DNA of 64,000 bases from Coriobacteriia bacterium (GTDB taxonomy: Bacteria; Actinomycetota; Coriobacteriia; Anaerosomatales; Anaerosomataceae). This document shows, one piece after another, positions 42,019-50,243 of this stretch. A program made the translations under genes and the position numbers. Under the pieces are notes generated by a model that saw only the letters and a list, made by a program, of their open reading frames with translations, did no database searches and was not told the DNA's origin. The DNA lies in the NCBI GenBank assembly GCA_030652115.1, contig JAUSBK010000010.1:1-64000 (forward strand), given 5' to 3'. Every line of letters starts with the position of its first letter. Position 1 is the first letter of the stretch.

Positions 42019-42534
42019 ATGCCCGTGCCGTATCGACGGCTGGGTCGTGTCGTGAAGGCTCACGGTACTGACGGTGAGGTCTCGGTCGTTGTGGCCGGGG
42101 GCCTCACCGCTTTGCGTCCGGGTACGGACGTGTGGATCGTCCCGCCCCCCGAGACCGGGGCGCATGTGCGACAGATCGCAGGCGTACGAACGGGCCCGAA
42201 GGGGCCGCTGGTGCGACTCTCCGACATCGATTCGGCAGCGAAAGCCCACGAGATCGTGGGGAGATGGCTGCTCGGGCGCGGCGAGGAGCCGGAGGCGACG
42301 GACGTGAGCGATGTGCTCCTCGGCATGCGGGTGCACGATCGGGCGCGCGGGGACATCGGAGTGGTCACCGACGTGATCGTAACCGGAGCCAACGACGTCC
42401 TCGTGGTCGATGAGGGGTCCTTCGGCCAGGTTCTCGTGCCGGTCATCGACGATGTGATACTCGGTATCGATGAGACGTCACGCGTTATCGACGTCGCATT
42501 GCTCGATGGGCTGATCGACGAGGACGACCGATGA
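42019..42534 (+). CDS. rimM: 16S rRNA processing protein RimM
   Basis: Assists maturation of the 30S head with S19. The 171-residue protein has the N-terminal RimM domain (LGRVVKAHGTDGEVSV) and a C-terminal PRC-barrel (GMRVHDRARGDIGVVTDVI to FGQVLVPVIDDVI). ATG at 42019 lies 4 bases after khpA. It overlaps trmD by ATGA. Confidence 0.95.
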   Translation: MPVPYRRLGRVVKAHGTDGEVSVVVAGGLTALRPGTDVWIVPPPETGAHVRQIAGVRTGPKGPLVRLSDIDSAAKAHEIVGRWLLGRGEEPEATDVSDVLLGMRVHDRARGDIGVVTDVIVTGANDVLVVDEGSFGQVLVPVIDDVILGIDETSRVIDVALLDGLIDEDDR

Positions 42535-43265
42535 GAATAGACATCATCACGATCCTGCCCGAGGTCTTCGGTCCGGTGCTGGATGCGTCGATCGTGGGCC
42601 GGGCGCGTGCGTGCGGTGCGCTCGACGTGAGCGTGCACGACCTGCGCGATTGGACGACAGACCGGCACAGAACGACCGACGATTCCCCCTTCGGTGGCGG
42701 TCCGGGCATGGTCATGAAGCCCGAACCGGTGTTCCGCGCTCTCGACGACGTGCTCAAAGAATCCGAGGAGCGCCCGATCGTGATCGTCCTGTCGCCGCAG
42801 GGAGAACCGCTCCACCAGGGACTCGTGAGAGAGCTTGCGACCCGCCCGTGGCTGGTTCTCATCTGCGGCCGGTATGAGGGATTCGACGAGCGCATCCTCG
42901 GCAGGGCAGACATGGAACTCTCCCTCGGCGACTACGTTCTCACCGGCGGCGAGCTTCCGGCGCTGGTGCTCACCGACTCGGTCGCCCGACTTCAGCCCGG
43001 CGTGCTGGGAGACGACCAGTCTGCACTCGACGAGTCGTTCAGCGAAGGCCTCTTGGAGTATCCTCAGTACACGCGTCCGGCCTCCTTCGAGGGGCTGGAC
43101 GTTCCGGATGTGCTCCTGAGCGGAGACCACCGGCGCATCGCCGAATGGCGGCGGCGCGAATCGGTGAGACGCACCGCAGAGCGGCGCCCGGACCTGATAG
43201 AGAGCGCGGACCTCTCCGACGATGAGCGAGCGTTCGCACAAGAGATCAACGACGAGACAGAGTAG
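42531..43265 (+). CDS. trmD: tRNA (guanine-37-N1)-methyltransferase
   Basis: Methylates G37 of tRNAs to prevent frameshifting. The 244-residue knotted methyltransferase starts MRIDIITILPEVF and carries DDSPFGGGPGMVMKPEP, ICGRYEGFDERI and SLGDYVLTGGELPALV, which form the SAM-binding trefoil knot. Coupled to rimM by an ATGA overlap. Confidence 0.98.
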   Translation: MRIDIITILPEVFGPVLDASIVGRARACGALDVSVHDLRDWTTDRHRTTDDSPFGGGPGMVMKPEPVFRALDDVLKESEERPIVIVLSPQGEPLHQGLVRELATRPWLVLICGRYEGFDERILGRADMELSLGDYVLTGGELPALVLTDSVARLQPGVLGDDQSALDESFSEGLLEYPQYTRPASFEGLDVPDVLLSGDHRRIAEWRRRESVRRTAERRPDLIESADLSDDERAFAQEINDETE

Positions 43266-43272
43266 GGACAAC

Positions 43273-43878
43273 GTGACCGACGAACGCGAGTACGACGCGA
43301 AGCTCGAGGACGATGACGTCTACGACGACGACTATGACGAGGACGACGAGGACAAGCCGGTCTCGTTCGCGCGCTGGCTGGGCGAGCTCGTCCTCATGGT
43401 GGCGCTGGCATTCCTGCTGGCGACCGGCATCCGCACATTCGTCATCCAGCCATACGTCGTACCGACGGGCTCGATGATCCCGACGATCGAACTGCAAGAC
43501 CGCGTGATCGCGAACAAGTTCGTCTACCGCTTCTCGGAGCCGGAGCCGGGCGACGTCGTGGTGCTCGACGACCCCACCGGCAACGTGACGACGCTTATCA
43601 AGCGGGTGATCGCTACCGAGGGCCAGACGGTCGACTTCGTGGAGGGCCTCGTCGTCGTCGACGGCGTGGTGCTGGACGAGCCATACACTCACGGACTCCC
43701 GACGGAGCCCATGTCTCAGCAGATGCCGTTGACCGTGCCGGAGAACAGCGTGTGGCTCATGGGCGACAACCGTACGAACAGCGCCGATTCCCGGGTGTTC
43801 GGCGCCGTGGACCTTTCGCAGATCAAAGGCAAGGCGATCTTCTGTTACTGGCCAGTGGACCGCATGGGGTCGCTGTAG
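43273..43878 (+). CDS. lepB: Signal peptidase I (second copy) with acidic cytosolic N-terminus
   Basis: A 201-residue signal peptidase I. The first 35 residues form a very acidic cytosolic segment (runs of Asp and Glu), then one membrane helix (about 36-58), catalytic Ser in PTGSMIPTI, catalytic Lys in TLIKRVIATEGQ and box E GDNRTNSADSRVFG. I chose GTG at 43273, preceded by AGGGA; an ATG 17 codons upstream would overlap trmD by 44 bases. It differs clearly from the copy at 39235, which may mean divided substrates. Confidence 0.93.
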   Translation: MTDEREYDAKLEDDDVYDDDYDEDDEDKPVSFARWLGELVLMVALAFLLATGIRTFVIQPYVVPTGSMIPTIELQDRVIANKFVYRFSEPEPGDVVVLDDPTGNVTTLIKRVIATEGQTVDFVEGLVVVDGVVLDEPYTHGLPTEPMSQQMPLTVPENSVWLMGDNRTNSADSRVFGAVDLSQIKGKAIFCYWPVDRMGSL

Positions 43879-43884
43879 GAGTCG

Positions 43885-43914
43885 TTGCGTGGCTGCTGGG
43901 CGCTGGGCTATACT
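43885..43914 (+). promoter_or_regulatory. Predicted promoter for rplS
   Basis: TTGCGT (43885-43890), an 18-bp spacer and TATACT (43909-43914), directly after the second signal peptidase gene. Confidence 0.65.
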
Positions 43915-43972
43915 GTCGGCTCGTGCCTCGAGCAGCCTCCGCAGATCATCATGAGAAGAACAGGAACGTGTA

Positions 43973-44314
43973 ATGGATAAGGTCCGCGCGATCGAGCAGC
44001 AGCAGCTGCGTGAAGATATCCCGGCGTTCGGCGTCGGCGATACGGTCAAGGTCATGTACAAAGTCGTCGAGGGCAGCCGCGAGCGCGTCCAGCCGTTCCA
44101 GGGCATCGTGATCCGTCGCCACGGCGCGGGTAATCGCGAGACGTTCACGGTCCGCAAGATCTCGTTCGCGGTCGGCGTGGAGAGGACCTTCCCGGTCCAC
44201 TCACCGAAGATCGTGAACCTTGAGGTCGTCTCGCGCGGCAAGGTTCGCCGCGCGAAGCTCTACTACCTCAGGGACAAGGTCGGCAAGGCCGCCCGCGTGA
44301 AAGAGCTGCGGTAG
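43973..44314 (+). CDS. rplS: 50S ribosomal protein L19
   Basis: A 113-residue L19, recognised by [29 protein letters not shown] and the C-terminal [20 protein letters not shown]. The ATG at 43973 has a modest CAGGAAC ribosome-binding site. It is its own transcription unit, between a promoter and a 15-bp terminator stem. Confidence 0.98.
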   Translation: MDKVRAIEQQQLREDIPAFGVGDTVKVMYKVVEGSRERVQPFQGIVIRRHGAGNRETFTVRKISFAVGVERTFPVHSPKIVNLEVVSRGKVRRAKLYYLRDKVGKAARVKELR

Positions 44315-44335
44315 TCTTCAGTAGATCGGCTTCTT

Positions 44336-44367
44336 CGTATGCCCCGGGACTCGTCCCGGGGCATACG
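44336..44367 (+). terminator. Terminator after rplS
   Basis: A perfect 15-bp stem (44336-44350 with 44353-44367) separated by only two bases, so the actual loop opens the innermost pairs. A TGTCTTC stretch follows. It separates rplS from rnhB. Confidence 0.8.
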
Positions 44368-44381
44368 TGTCTTCGGGGCGG

Positions 44382-44387
44382 TACACT
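44382..44387 (+). promoter_or_regulatory. Predicted -10 element of rnhB (leaderless geometry)
   Basis: TACACT ends 6 bases before the rnhB ATG, the same spacing as at priA and the PASTA gene. No ribosome-binding site or clear -35 is visible. Confidence 0.5.
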
Positions 44388-44393
44388 GCACGC

Positions 44394-45170
44394 ATGGAGC
44401 ACCAGTCCGTCGTCACGATCAGAGCGCGCCTGTCGGCATGTCCGGCGGATGAACTCACCGTCGTCATCGCCGAGTTTCGCGACGACGCGCGTGCGGGCGT
44501 ACGCGACGCCCTAGCGAGCGCGGAGAAACGCATGGCACGTTGGGATGCGGAGCGACGCCGTCTCGAGGCGCTTGCACGCGCCGAGCTGCAGCTTCTGGAC
44601 AGTGGCGTCCTTGTCGTCGCGGGAGTCGACGAGGTCGGGCGCGGCGCACTCGCCGGTCCGGTGTCTGCCGGCGCATGCGTCCTGCCGAGGGACCTTTGGC
44701 TCGAAGGCCTCGATGATTCGAAGCGTCTGTCCCGCATCGCGCGGGAGCGGCTCTTTGCTGAGATCGAGCGGACCGCGATCGCGGTGGCCGTAGGTCACGC
44801 CGAGGCGGCCGAGATCGATGCGGTCGGCATCGCGGAGGCGACCGTGGTGGCGATGCGACGCGCTCTCGCGGCGCTGGGCCTGGAGATCGGGCACGTGCTT
44901 GTGGACGGAAGATCGGTGGCGCTCGGTGTGCCATGCACGGCCATCGTTCGCGGAGACTCCTCGGTACGTGCGATCGCCGCCGCGGCGATCTATGCGAAGG
45001 TCACGCGCGATGCCCTGATGCGTGAGCTCGACGCCGAGTACCCCGGGTACTGCCTTGCGGACAACAAGGGATACGGCAGCCCCGAGCATCTGGCAGCGAT
45101 CGTTGCGATGGGTCCGTCGCCGGTCCATCGGCGTTCGTTCGCCCCGTGCTGCCAGCCCGGTCTCTTCTGA
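44394..45170 (+). CDS. rnhB: Ribonuclease HII
   Basis: Removes ribonucleotides and RNA primers from RNA-DNA hybrids. The 258-residue protein has an N-terminal helical extension (about residues 1-72), as in some Gram-positive RNase HII, then the catalytic core with GVDEVGRGALAGPV, LDDSKRLS and DGRSVALG, and a C-terminal NKGYGSPEHLAAI. ATG at 44394 lacks a ribosome-binding site; see the -10 element just upstream. Confidence 0.95.
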   Translation: MEHQSVVTIRARLSACPADELTVVIAEFRDDARAGVRDALASAEKRMARWDAERRRLEALARAELQLLDSGVLVVAGVDEVGRGALAGPVSAGACVLPRDLWLEGLDDSKRLSRIARERLFAEIERTAIAVAVGHAEAAEIDAVGIAEATVVAMRRALAALGLEIGHVLVDGRSVALGVPCTAIVRGDSSVRAIAAAAIYAKVTRDALMRELDAEYPGYCLADNKGYGSPEHLAAIVAMGPSPVHRRSFAPCCQPGLF

Positions 45171-45237
45171 CGTTGTACTCGCGTTAAGAGCCGGCTATAC
45201 CGGCCATGCCACGCTCTCTTCCGACGAAGGGAGCGTC

Positions 45238-45600
45238 ATGAACAGGGTGGAGACCGGTAAGAGGGGCGAGGACGCGGCAGTCGCGTATCTCGAGCGGGCG
45301 GGGTTCGAGATCGTGGACCGCAACTGGCGTGACGGCAGGGGAGAGCTCGACATCGTCGCACTTGACGGTGAGACGCTCGTCATCTGCGAGGTGAAGACCC
45401 GCTCCGGAGTCTCGCACGGGACGCCTGAAGAGGCCGTGTCGCTTGCCAAACAGCGGCGCCTGGTTCGGCTCGCTCGTTCGTACATCTCGGGAAACGGCCT
45501 GGAGCCGTGTCCGGTCCGGTTCGATGTGGTCAGCATCGACGTGCTCCGGGAGGACCGTGCACTCCTGCGGCACCACAGGGCCGCATTCGAGGCGCAGTAG
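45238..45600 (+). CDS. YraN/UPF0102 endonuclease-like protein
   Basis: A 120-residue protein of the UPF0102 family, with a restriction-endonuclease-like core: GKRGEDAAVAYLERAG, GELDIVALDGETLVICEVKTR (the D-x-n-E-x-K-type site). The biological role is not established. ATG at 45238 follows GAAGGGAG. It sits between rnhB and comM as in many bacteria. The 67-bp gap after rnhB holds a small GCCGG/CCGGC inverted repeat around TATAC. Confidence 0.93.
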   Translation: MNRVETGKRGEDAAVAYLERAGFEIVDRNWRDGRGELDIVALDGETLVICEVKTRSGVSHGTPEEAVSLAKQRRLVRLARSYISGNGLEPCPVRFDVVSIDVLREDRALLRHHRAAFEAQ

Positions 45601-45601
45601 C

Positions 45602-47062
45602 GTGCAAGCCACAATCGCGACCGCGACGCTCGTCGGAGTCGATGCGGTGCCCGTTGAAGTCCAGGCCGACGTCTCGCCGGGTCTCCCGTTGTTTGGGATC
45701 GTCGGGTTGGCAGACGCCGCCGTTCAGGAGGCGAGGGACCGGGTCCGTGCGGCGCTTCGATCCTCGGGATACGACTTCCCCAACGCCCGCGTGATCGTGA
45801 ACCTTGCGCCCGCGCCTCTGCGGAAGCACGGCACGGGATTCGATCTGCCGATCGCACTCGCCGTCCTATGCGCCACGAGGCAGCTTTCGGCGGATGCGTT
45901 CCACGATGTGTCGGCCGTCGGCGAACTTGGCCTTGATGGGACGGTGCGCACCGTTCCGGGGATGCTGGCGCATGCGCTGGCCGCCTCGGAGCAGGGAAGG
46001 GACCTCCTGGGACCGGCGATGGCGAGTGGAATCGTCGGCGCGGTCCCGGAACTTCGGTACCGTCCTGTGTCGAGTATCGGTGGAGTCCGGATGGGACTAC
46101 CCGCCGAACATCGGTGCCACGACGTGCCGGCGCTGGGGAGCGTCGCTCCCGCGGTGGACCTGTCGGACGTTGCGGGTCACGCCGCCGCCAAGCGGTGCCT
46201 TGAGATCGCCGCCGCGGGCGGGCACAACTTGCTCCTCGTCGGGCCGCCGGGATCGGGGAAGACGATGCTGGCCCGCGCGTTGTGCGGTCTGCTGCCCCCA
46301 CTCGCTCCTACCGAGCGGCTCGAGGCCGCAGTCGTGCACTCGGTCGCCGGGAGAGACCCGATGCCGAGCCTCTCGGGCATCCGTCCGTTCCGGGCGCCAC
46401 ACCACTCGTGCAGCATCGCGGGCCTCGTCGGCGGAGGAACGCCCCCGCTGCCGGGGGAGGTCTCTCTGGCGCATACCGGAGTCCTGTTTCTCGACGAGCT
46501 CCCCGAGTTCGGGCCTGCGGCTCTGCAAGCACTACGTCAGCCGATAGAGGAGGGCGCCGTGACCCTGGTGCGAGCTAACGGTGCCATCAGGTATCCCGCG
46601 CGCGTCACGCTGGTGGCAGCCATGAACCCATGCCCCTGCGGGTACGCGGGAGATCCCGAGCGTCAGTGCACCTGCACTCCCGCTGCGGTCGATCGTTACG
46701 GGAATCGTGTCGGCGGTCCGCTGTACGACCGGATGGACATGTCGATCAGGGTCGATCGCGTGGATCCCGCCCTTCTGATCGGGCGTGGCGAAGTCAGTGA
46801 GCGAACGGACACGGCTCGGACTCGTGTGCGGAATGCGCGAACGTACGCACTTGAGCGGCCATCAAGGGACCTTCGTAGGAGCCTTGATGGTGAAGCTCGC
46901 CGGCTGCTTGAGACAGCGGCACGACAGACGCACCTCTCGGGCAGGGCGGTCACGCGCCTGATGCGCGTCGCACGTACGATCGCGGACTTGTCCGAGGAAC
47001 CGACGATCACCGAGGCGCACGTCAGCGAAGCCCTCGGCTATCGAGCATGGGAGTACCGATGA
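45602..47062 (+). CDS. comM: ComM-family AAA+ protein (Mg-chelatase-like, YifB)
   Basis: A 486-residue protein with the N-terminal ChlI/Lon-C-like domain (GLPLFGIVGLADAAVQEARDRV) and an AAA+ domain with Walker A GPPGSGKT, Walker B VLFLDELPEF, and the CPCGYAG...CTC cysteines typical of ComM. In transformable bacteria ComM helps branch migration of incoming DNA. GTG at 45602 lies one base after the yraN stop. It overlaps dprA by ATGA. It is not a magnesium chelatase. Confidence 0.94.
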   Translation: MQATIATATLVGVDAVPVEVQADVSPGLPLFGIVGLADAAVQEARDRVRAALRSSGYDFPNARVIVNLAPAPLRKHGTGFDLPIALAVLCATRQLSADAFHDVSAVGELGLDGTVRTVPGMLAHALAASEQGRDLLGPAMASGIVGAVPELRYRPVSSIGGVRMGLPAEHRCHDVPALGSVAPAVDLSDVAGHAAAKRCLEIAAAGGHNLLLVGPPGSGKTMLARALCGLLPPLAPTERLEAAVVHSVAGRDPMPSLSGIRPFRAPHHSCSIAGLVGGGTPPLPGEVSLAHTGVLFLDELPEFGPAALQALRQPIEEGAVTLVRANGAIRYPARVTLVAAMNPCPCGYAGDPERQCTCTPAAVDRYGNRVGGPLYDRMDMSIRVDRVDPALLIGRGEVSERTDTARTRVRNARTYALERPSRDLRRSLDGEARRLLETAARQTHLSGRAVTRLMRVARTIADLSEEPTITEAHVSEALGYRAWEYR

Positions 47063-47901
47063 GCGGTGAACGTTTCGTGTTGACGCTGGGAAGTCCGGAG
47101 TATCCCGAACAACTGGCGGAAACACCCGACCCGCCGAGGATGCTCTACGGGATCGGCGATCCGGGCGCGCTCGTCCCCGGTCTGGCAGTCGTAGGGGCAC
47201 GGAGGGCCACCCCGTACGGCCTCCGGGCGACCCGTCTCCTCGCAGGCTGGGCGGCCTCCAAGGGGGTCACGGTGATCTCGGGCGCGGCGATCGGGTGCGA
47301 CTCCGAGGCCCACCGGGCGGCGCTCGATGCTCCGGGCGCGACGGTGGCAGTCCTCGGGTGTGGTCCGGACGTGGACTACCCGCGCAGGTCGGCTGCGCTG
47401 CTCGAGACCGTTCGTGCTCGATTTGCCGTCGTTTCGGAGTGTCCGTTCGGGCAGCAGCCGCTCCGGTTCGCCTTTGCACGTCGGAATCGCATCATCGCGG
47501 GGCTGGCCTCGGCCGTGCTCGTTGTGGAGGCCGGTCTTCCCAGCGGGACCTTCAGCACCGCCGACGCGGCTTTGGAAGCAGGCCGCGACGTGATGGCGGT
47601 TCCGGGTTCGATCTTCTCTCCCGAGTCGCGAGGGTCGAACAGGCTGATCAGGCAGGGCGCTGCTGTCGTGAACGATGTAGCGGACTTGGCCAGCAGTCTC
47701 GGGCTGCAGGGCGTCGGTGCCCCGGTCGGAACACAGGAGGGTGACGCCGTGGTGCGGGCGCTTCGAGCGGACCCGATGCGACCGGATGATCTTGCACGGG
47801 CGCTTGGCATCGACATCGTGGCGGCAGCCAGGACGCTCGGATCCCTTGAGGCGCACGGACTGATCGCGCGCTATCCGGACGGACGATACGGGGTGAGGTG
47901 A
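47059..47901 (+). CDS. dprA: DNA-processing protein DprA
   Basis: Loads RecA on single-stranded DNA taken up by transformation. The 280-residue Rossmann-fold protein has VVGARRATPYG, ISGAAIGCDSEAHRAAL and FARRNRIIAGLASAVLVVEA, and a C-terminal winged-helix domain (about 215-280). The usual N-terminal SAM-like domain is missing or very short. ATG at 47059 overlaps the comM stop; an in-frame ATG at 47047 is possible. dprA occurs widely and does not prove competence. Confidence 0.95.
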   Translation: MSGERFVLTLGSPEYPEQLAETPDPPRMLYGIGDPGALVPGLAVVGARRATPYGLRATRLLAGWAASKGVTVISGAAIGCDSEAHRAALDAPGATVAVLGCGPDVDYPRRSAALLETVRARFAVVSECPFGQQPLRFAFARRNRIIAGLASAVLVVEAGLPSGTFSTADAALEAGRDVMAVPGSIFSPESRGSNRLIRQGAAVVNDVADLASSLGLQGVGAPVGTQEGDAVVRALRADPMRPDDLARALGIDIVAAARTLGSLEAHGLIARYPDGRYGVR

Positions 47902-47926
47902 GCGTGGCCCGTCCAGAGCCGTGCCG

Positions 47927-47932
47927 TACAAT
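47927..47932 (+). promoter_or_regulatory. Possible -10 element upstream of trmFO
   Basis: TACAAT, preceded by a GCCG stretch, about 30 bases upstream of the chosen trmFO ATG and 8 bases before an alternative in-frame ATG at 47940. No clear -35 hexamer. Confidence 0.4.
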
Positions 47933-47960
47933 GGCCGGGATGCAGGACGGGAAGGTGCGG

Positions 47961-49328
47961 ATGGACACGGTAACCATAATCGGTGCGGGCCTGGCCGGCT
48001 CCGAGGCTGCGTGGCAGCTGGCAGTCCGTGGCGTTGCGGTGGAACTCGTGGAGATGCGTCCCGAGCGGATGACCCCCGCACACGAGACCGGGGGGTTCGC
48101 AGAGCTCGTTTGCTCGAACTCGCTGAAGAGCGACGATCCCTCCACGGCCGCAGGGCTTCTCAAGCGCGAGTTGGAGGCGCTCGGATCGCTGGTGCTCGCC
48201 GCCGCGCGTGCGACCGCCGTTCCCGCGGGCGCTGCGCTCGCCGTCGACCGGATTCGCTTCTCTGAGCTGATCACCAAGATCGTCGGGACTCATCCTCTGG
48301 TGACGGTCACCCATCATGAAGCCGATTCCATACCGGACGGAGACGTGATCGTGGCGACCGGTCCGCTCACGAGTGCAGCGCTCGAACCCGCACTCTCGGA
48401 GCTCATCGGTGAGTCCCGCCTGGCATTCTTCGATGCCGCCGCGCCGATCGTGGACGCGGAGACGATCGACCAAAGCCGCGTGTTCGCCGCGTCGCGGTGG
48501 GAGAAGGGCGGGGGACAGGACTACCTGAATTGCGCGCTCACTCGCGACGAGTACGCCCGCCTCATCTCAGAACTGGTGTCGGCGGACAGGGCCCCACTGC
48601 ACGCGTTCGAGCGCTCCCAGCTCTTCCAGGCGTGCCAACCCGTTGAGGAGATAGCCCGAACGGGTGTGGACGCTCTGCGCTTCGGGGCGCTAAAGCCGGT
48701 GGGCCTGGTCGATCCGGCGACGGGGGAGCGTCCGTACGCCGTGGTCCAGCTCCGTCCCGAGAACCGGGACGCTCTGGCGTACAACCTCGTCGGCTTCCAG
48801 ACGAATCTCACGTTTCCCGAACAGCGCCGGGTGTTCAGACTCATCCCGGGTCTGGCCGAGGCGGAGTTCTTGCGCTACGGAGTCATGCACCGCAACACCT
48901 ATATCGACGCGCCACGGCTGCTCACCAACGGACTCGCGCTGCGCGAAGTGCCCCGCGTGCGCATTGCGGGCCAGCTCTCGGGAACTGAGGGATACCTCGA
49001 GGCCGCTGCGAGCGGTTTGGTAGCTGCGCTCGACGTCTGGTCGTCCCGCACGGGCGCCACAGGATTGGGCCTGCCTCCCACGACCGCACTTGGTGCCCTC
49101 GTGCGCTACGCGACCGACCCGGCGACCGACCCTTACCAGCCGATGCACGTGAACTTCGGGCTCGTACCGCCGCTGTCGCAGCCAGTACGAGGCAAGCGCG
49201 CCCGGTACGCCGCGTACGCCGAGCGCGCGGCGCGCGACCTGGCCGATACGCTGGCCGACCGTGGTGACCTGCTCATACAGTCACCGACAGGTGCCCTCGT
49301 TGATGCATCCCCTGGACGTGCCCGATGA
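47961..49328 (+). CDS. trmFO: Methylenetetrahydrofolate--tRNA (uracil-54-C5)-methyltransferase TrmFO
   Basis: Forms ribothymidine at position 54 of tRNA, using methylene-THF and FAD. The 455-residue protein starts MDTVTIIGAGLAGSEAAWQL (FAD-binding GxGxAG) and has MRPERMTPAHETGGFAELVCSNSLKS, which distinguishes it from MnmG. ATG at 47961 has GAAGG upstream; an in-frame ATG at 47940 would add 7 residues and would fit a near-leaderless start. Overlaps xerC by ATGA. Confidence 0.96.
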   Translation: MDTVTIIGAGLAGSEAAWQLAVRGVAVELVEMRPERMTPAHETGGFAELVCSNSLKSDDPSTAAGLLKRELEALGSLVLAAARATAVPAGAALAVDRIRFSELITKIVGTHPLVTVTHHEADSIPDGDVIVATGPLTSAALEPALSELIGESRLAFFDAAAPIVDAETIDQSRVFAASRWEKGGGQDYLNCALTRDEYARLISELVSADRAPLHAFERSQLFQACQPVEEIARTGVDALRFGALKPVGLVDPATGERPYAVVQLRPENRDALAYNLVGFQTNLTFPEQRRVFRLIPGLAEAEFLRYGVMHRNTYIDAPRLLTNGLALREVPRVRIAGQLSGTEGYLEAAASGLVAALDVWSSRTGATGLGLPPTTALGALVRYATDPATDPYQPMHVNFGLVPPLSQPVRGKRARYAAYAERAARDLADTLADRGDLLIQSPTGALVDASPGRAR

Positions 49329-50227
49329 ACGAACGCGTCTCACCCGAAACCCTGGTCGATGAGTACCTGACCCATCTTCGGGTCGAGCGTAACCTCTCCC
49401 CGAACACGCTCAAGGCGTACGCCGAAGACCTCTCCTCGTTCCTCTCGTGGGCCGACAGGGAGGTTGTCCACCCGCTTGACGTGGATCACCGGCGTCTTCG
49501 TCGATACCTCGCCGAGCTGGATCGTGCCAAGTACGCGAAGCGTACGATCGCCAGACGGCTCGCGGCTGTCCGCTCCTTCTACCGGTATCTGGTCATGCGC
49601 GGCTATGCATCCGGAAGTCCGGCGGCCGTTCTTTCGACTCCGCGGCTGCCGCGTGAGCTGCCGTCCATCGCTCCCGTGCAGTTGCTGAACGACCTCCTCG
49701 ACACGCCGGACCCCGCCACACCCCTCGGGCTTCGAGACCGGGCCATTCTTGAACTGCTGTATGCCACGGGAGTCCGCGTTTCGGAGCTGAGCGGGCTCGA
49801 CCTCGGCGATGTCGATCTCACCGGGGGCACGATCCGCGTTATGGGCAAGGGTTCCCGCGAGCGCGACGTGCCGATGCACCCGGCTGCCGTCCGGCGCCTG
49901 CGAGAGTACCTCTCGGGAGGACGCACCGCACTCCAGGGATCAAGCTCGGGAAGTGCATTCTTTCTGAACCGGCTGGGGACCCGACTCACCTCCGGCGGAG
50001 TGCGCAGGATGCTCGAGCGGCACCTCACGACGATCGGTGCGGCCGCGCAAATCACCCCCCATGACCTGCGCCACTCGTTCGCGACTCACCTGCTGGAGGG
50101 TGGCGCGGATTTGCGCACGGTGCAGGAGTTGCTCGGCCACGTTGCGCTCTCAACCACCCAAATCTATACTCACCTGAGTACGAAACACCTGCGTGATGTA
50201 CACAAAGGGGCGCATCCTCGGGCCTGA
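49325..50227 (+). CDS. xerC: Tyrosine recombinase XerC/XerD family
   Basis: Resolves chromosome dimers at dif. The 300-residue protein has the N-terminal SAM-like core-binding domain (LRVERNLSPNTLKAYAEDL) and all catalytic residues: Arg in ATGVRVSEL, Lys in GKGSRER, H-x-x-R in HDLRHSFATHLL, His in LGHVALS and the nucleophile Tyr in TTQIYTH. It follows trmFO with an ATGA overlap, as xerC/codV does in Firmicutes. The coupled operon position argues against a phage integrase. Confidence 0.95.
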   Translation: MNERVSPETLVDEYLTHLRVERNLSPNTLKAYAEDLSSFLSWADREVVHPLDVDHRRLRRYLAELDRAKYAKRTIARRLAAVRSFYRYLVMRGYASGSPAAVLSTPRLPRELPSIAPVQLLNDLLDTPDPATPLGLRDRAILELLYATGVRVSELSGLDLGDVDLTGGTIRVMGKGSRERDVPMHPAAVRRLREYLSGGRTALQGSSSGSAFFLNRLGTRLTSGGVRRMLERHLTTIGAAAQITPHDLRHSFATHLLEGGADLRTVQELLGHVALSTTQIYTHLSTKHLRDVHKGAHPRA

Positions 50228-50243
50228 TGGAGGGCCACACCGA

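Noticed and set aside
45602-47062. Magnesium chelatase (chlorophyll or cobalamin synthesis)
   Set aside because: Domain order and CPCGYAG/CTC cysteines match ComM/YifB; the dprA neighbour agrees.
47940-47960. trmFO starting at ATG 47940
   Set aside because: Would add seven residues before the conserved MDTVTIIGAG; the ATG at 47961 has GAAGG at good spacing. Kept as an alternative only.
49325-50227. Phage integrase or integron-type integrase
   Set aside because: The tyrosine recombinase sits in the conserved dprA-trmFO-xerC operon with no attachment-site repeats, tRNA junction or phage genes.
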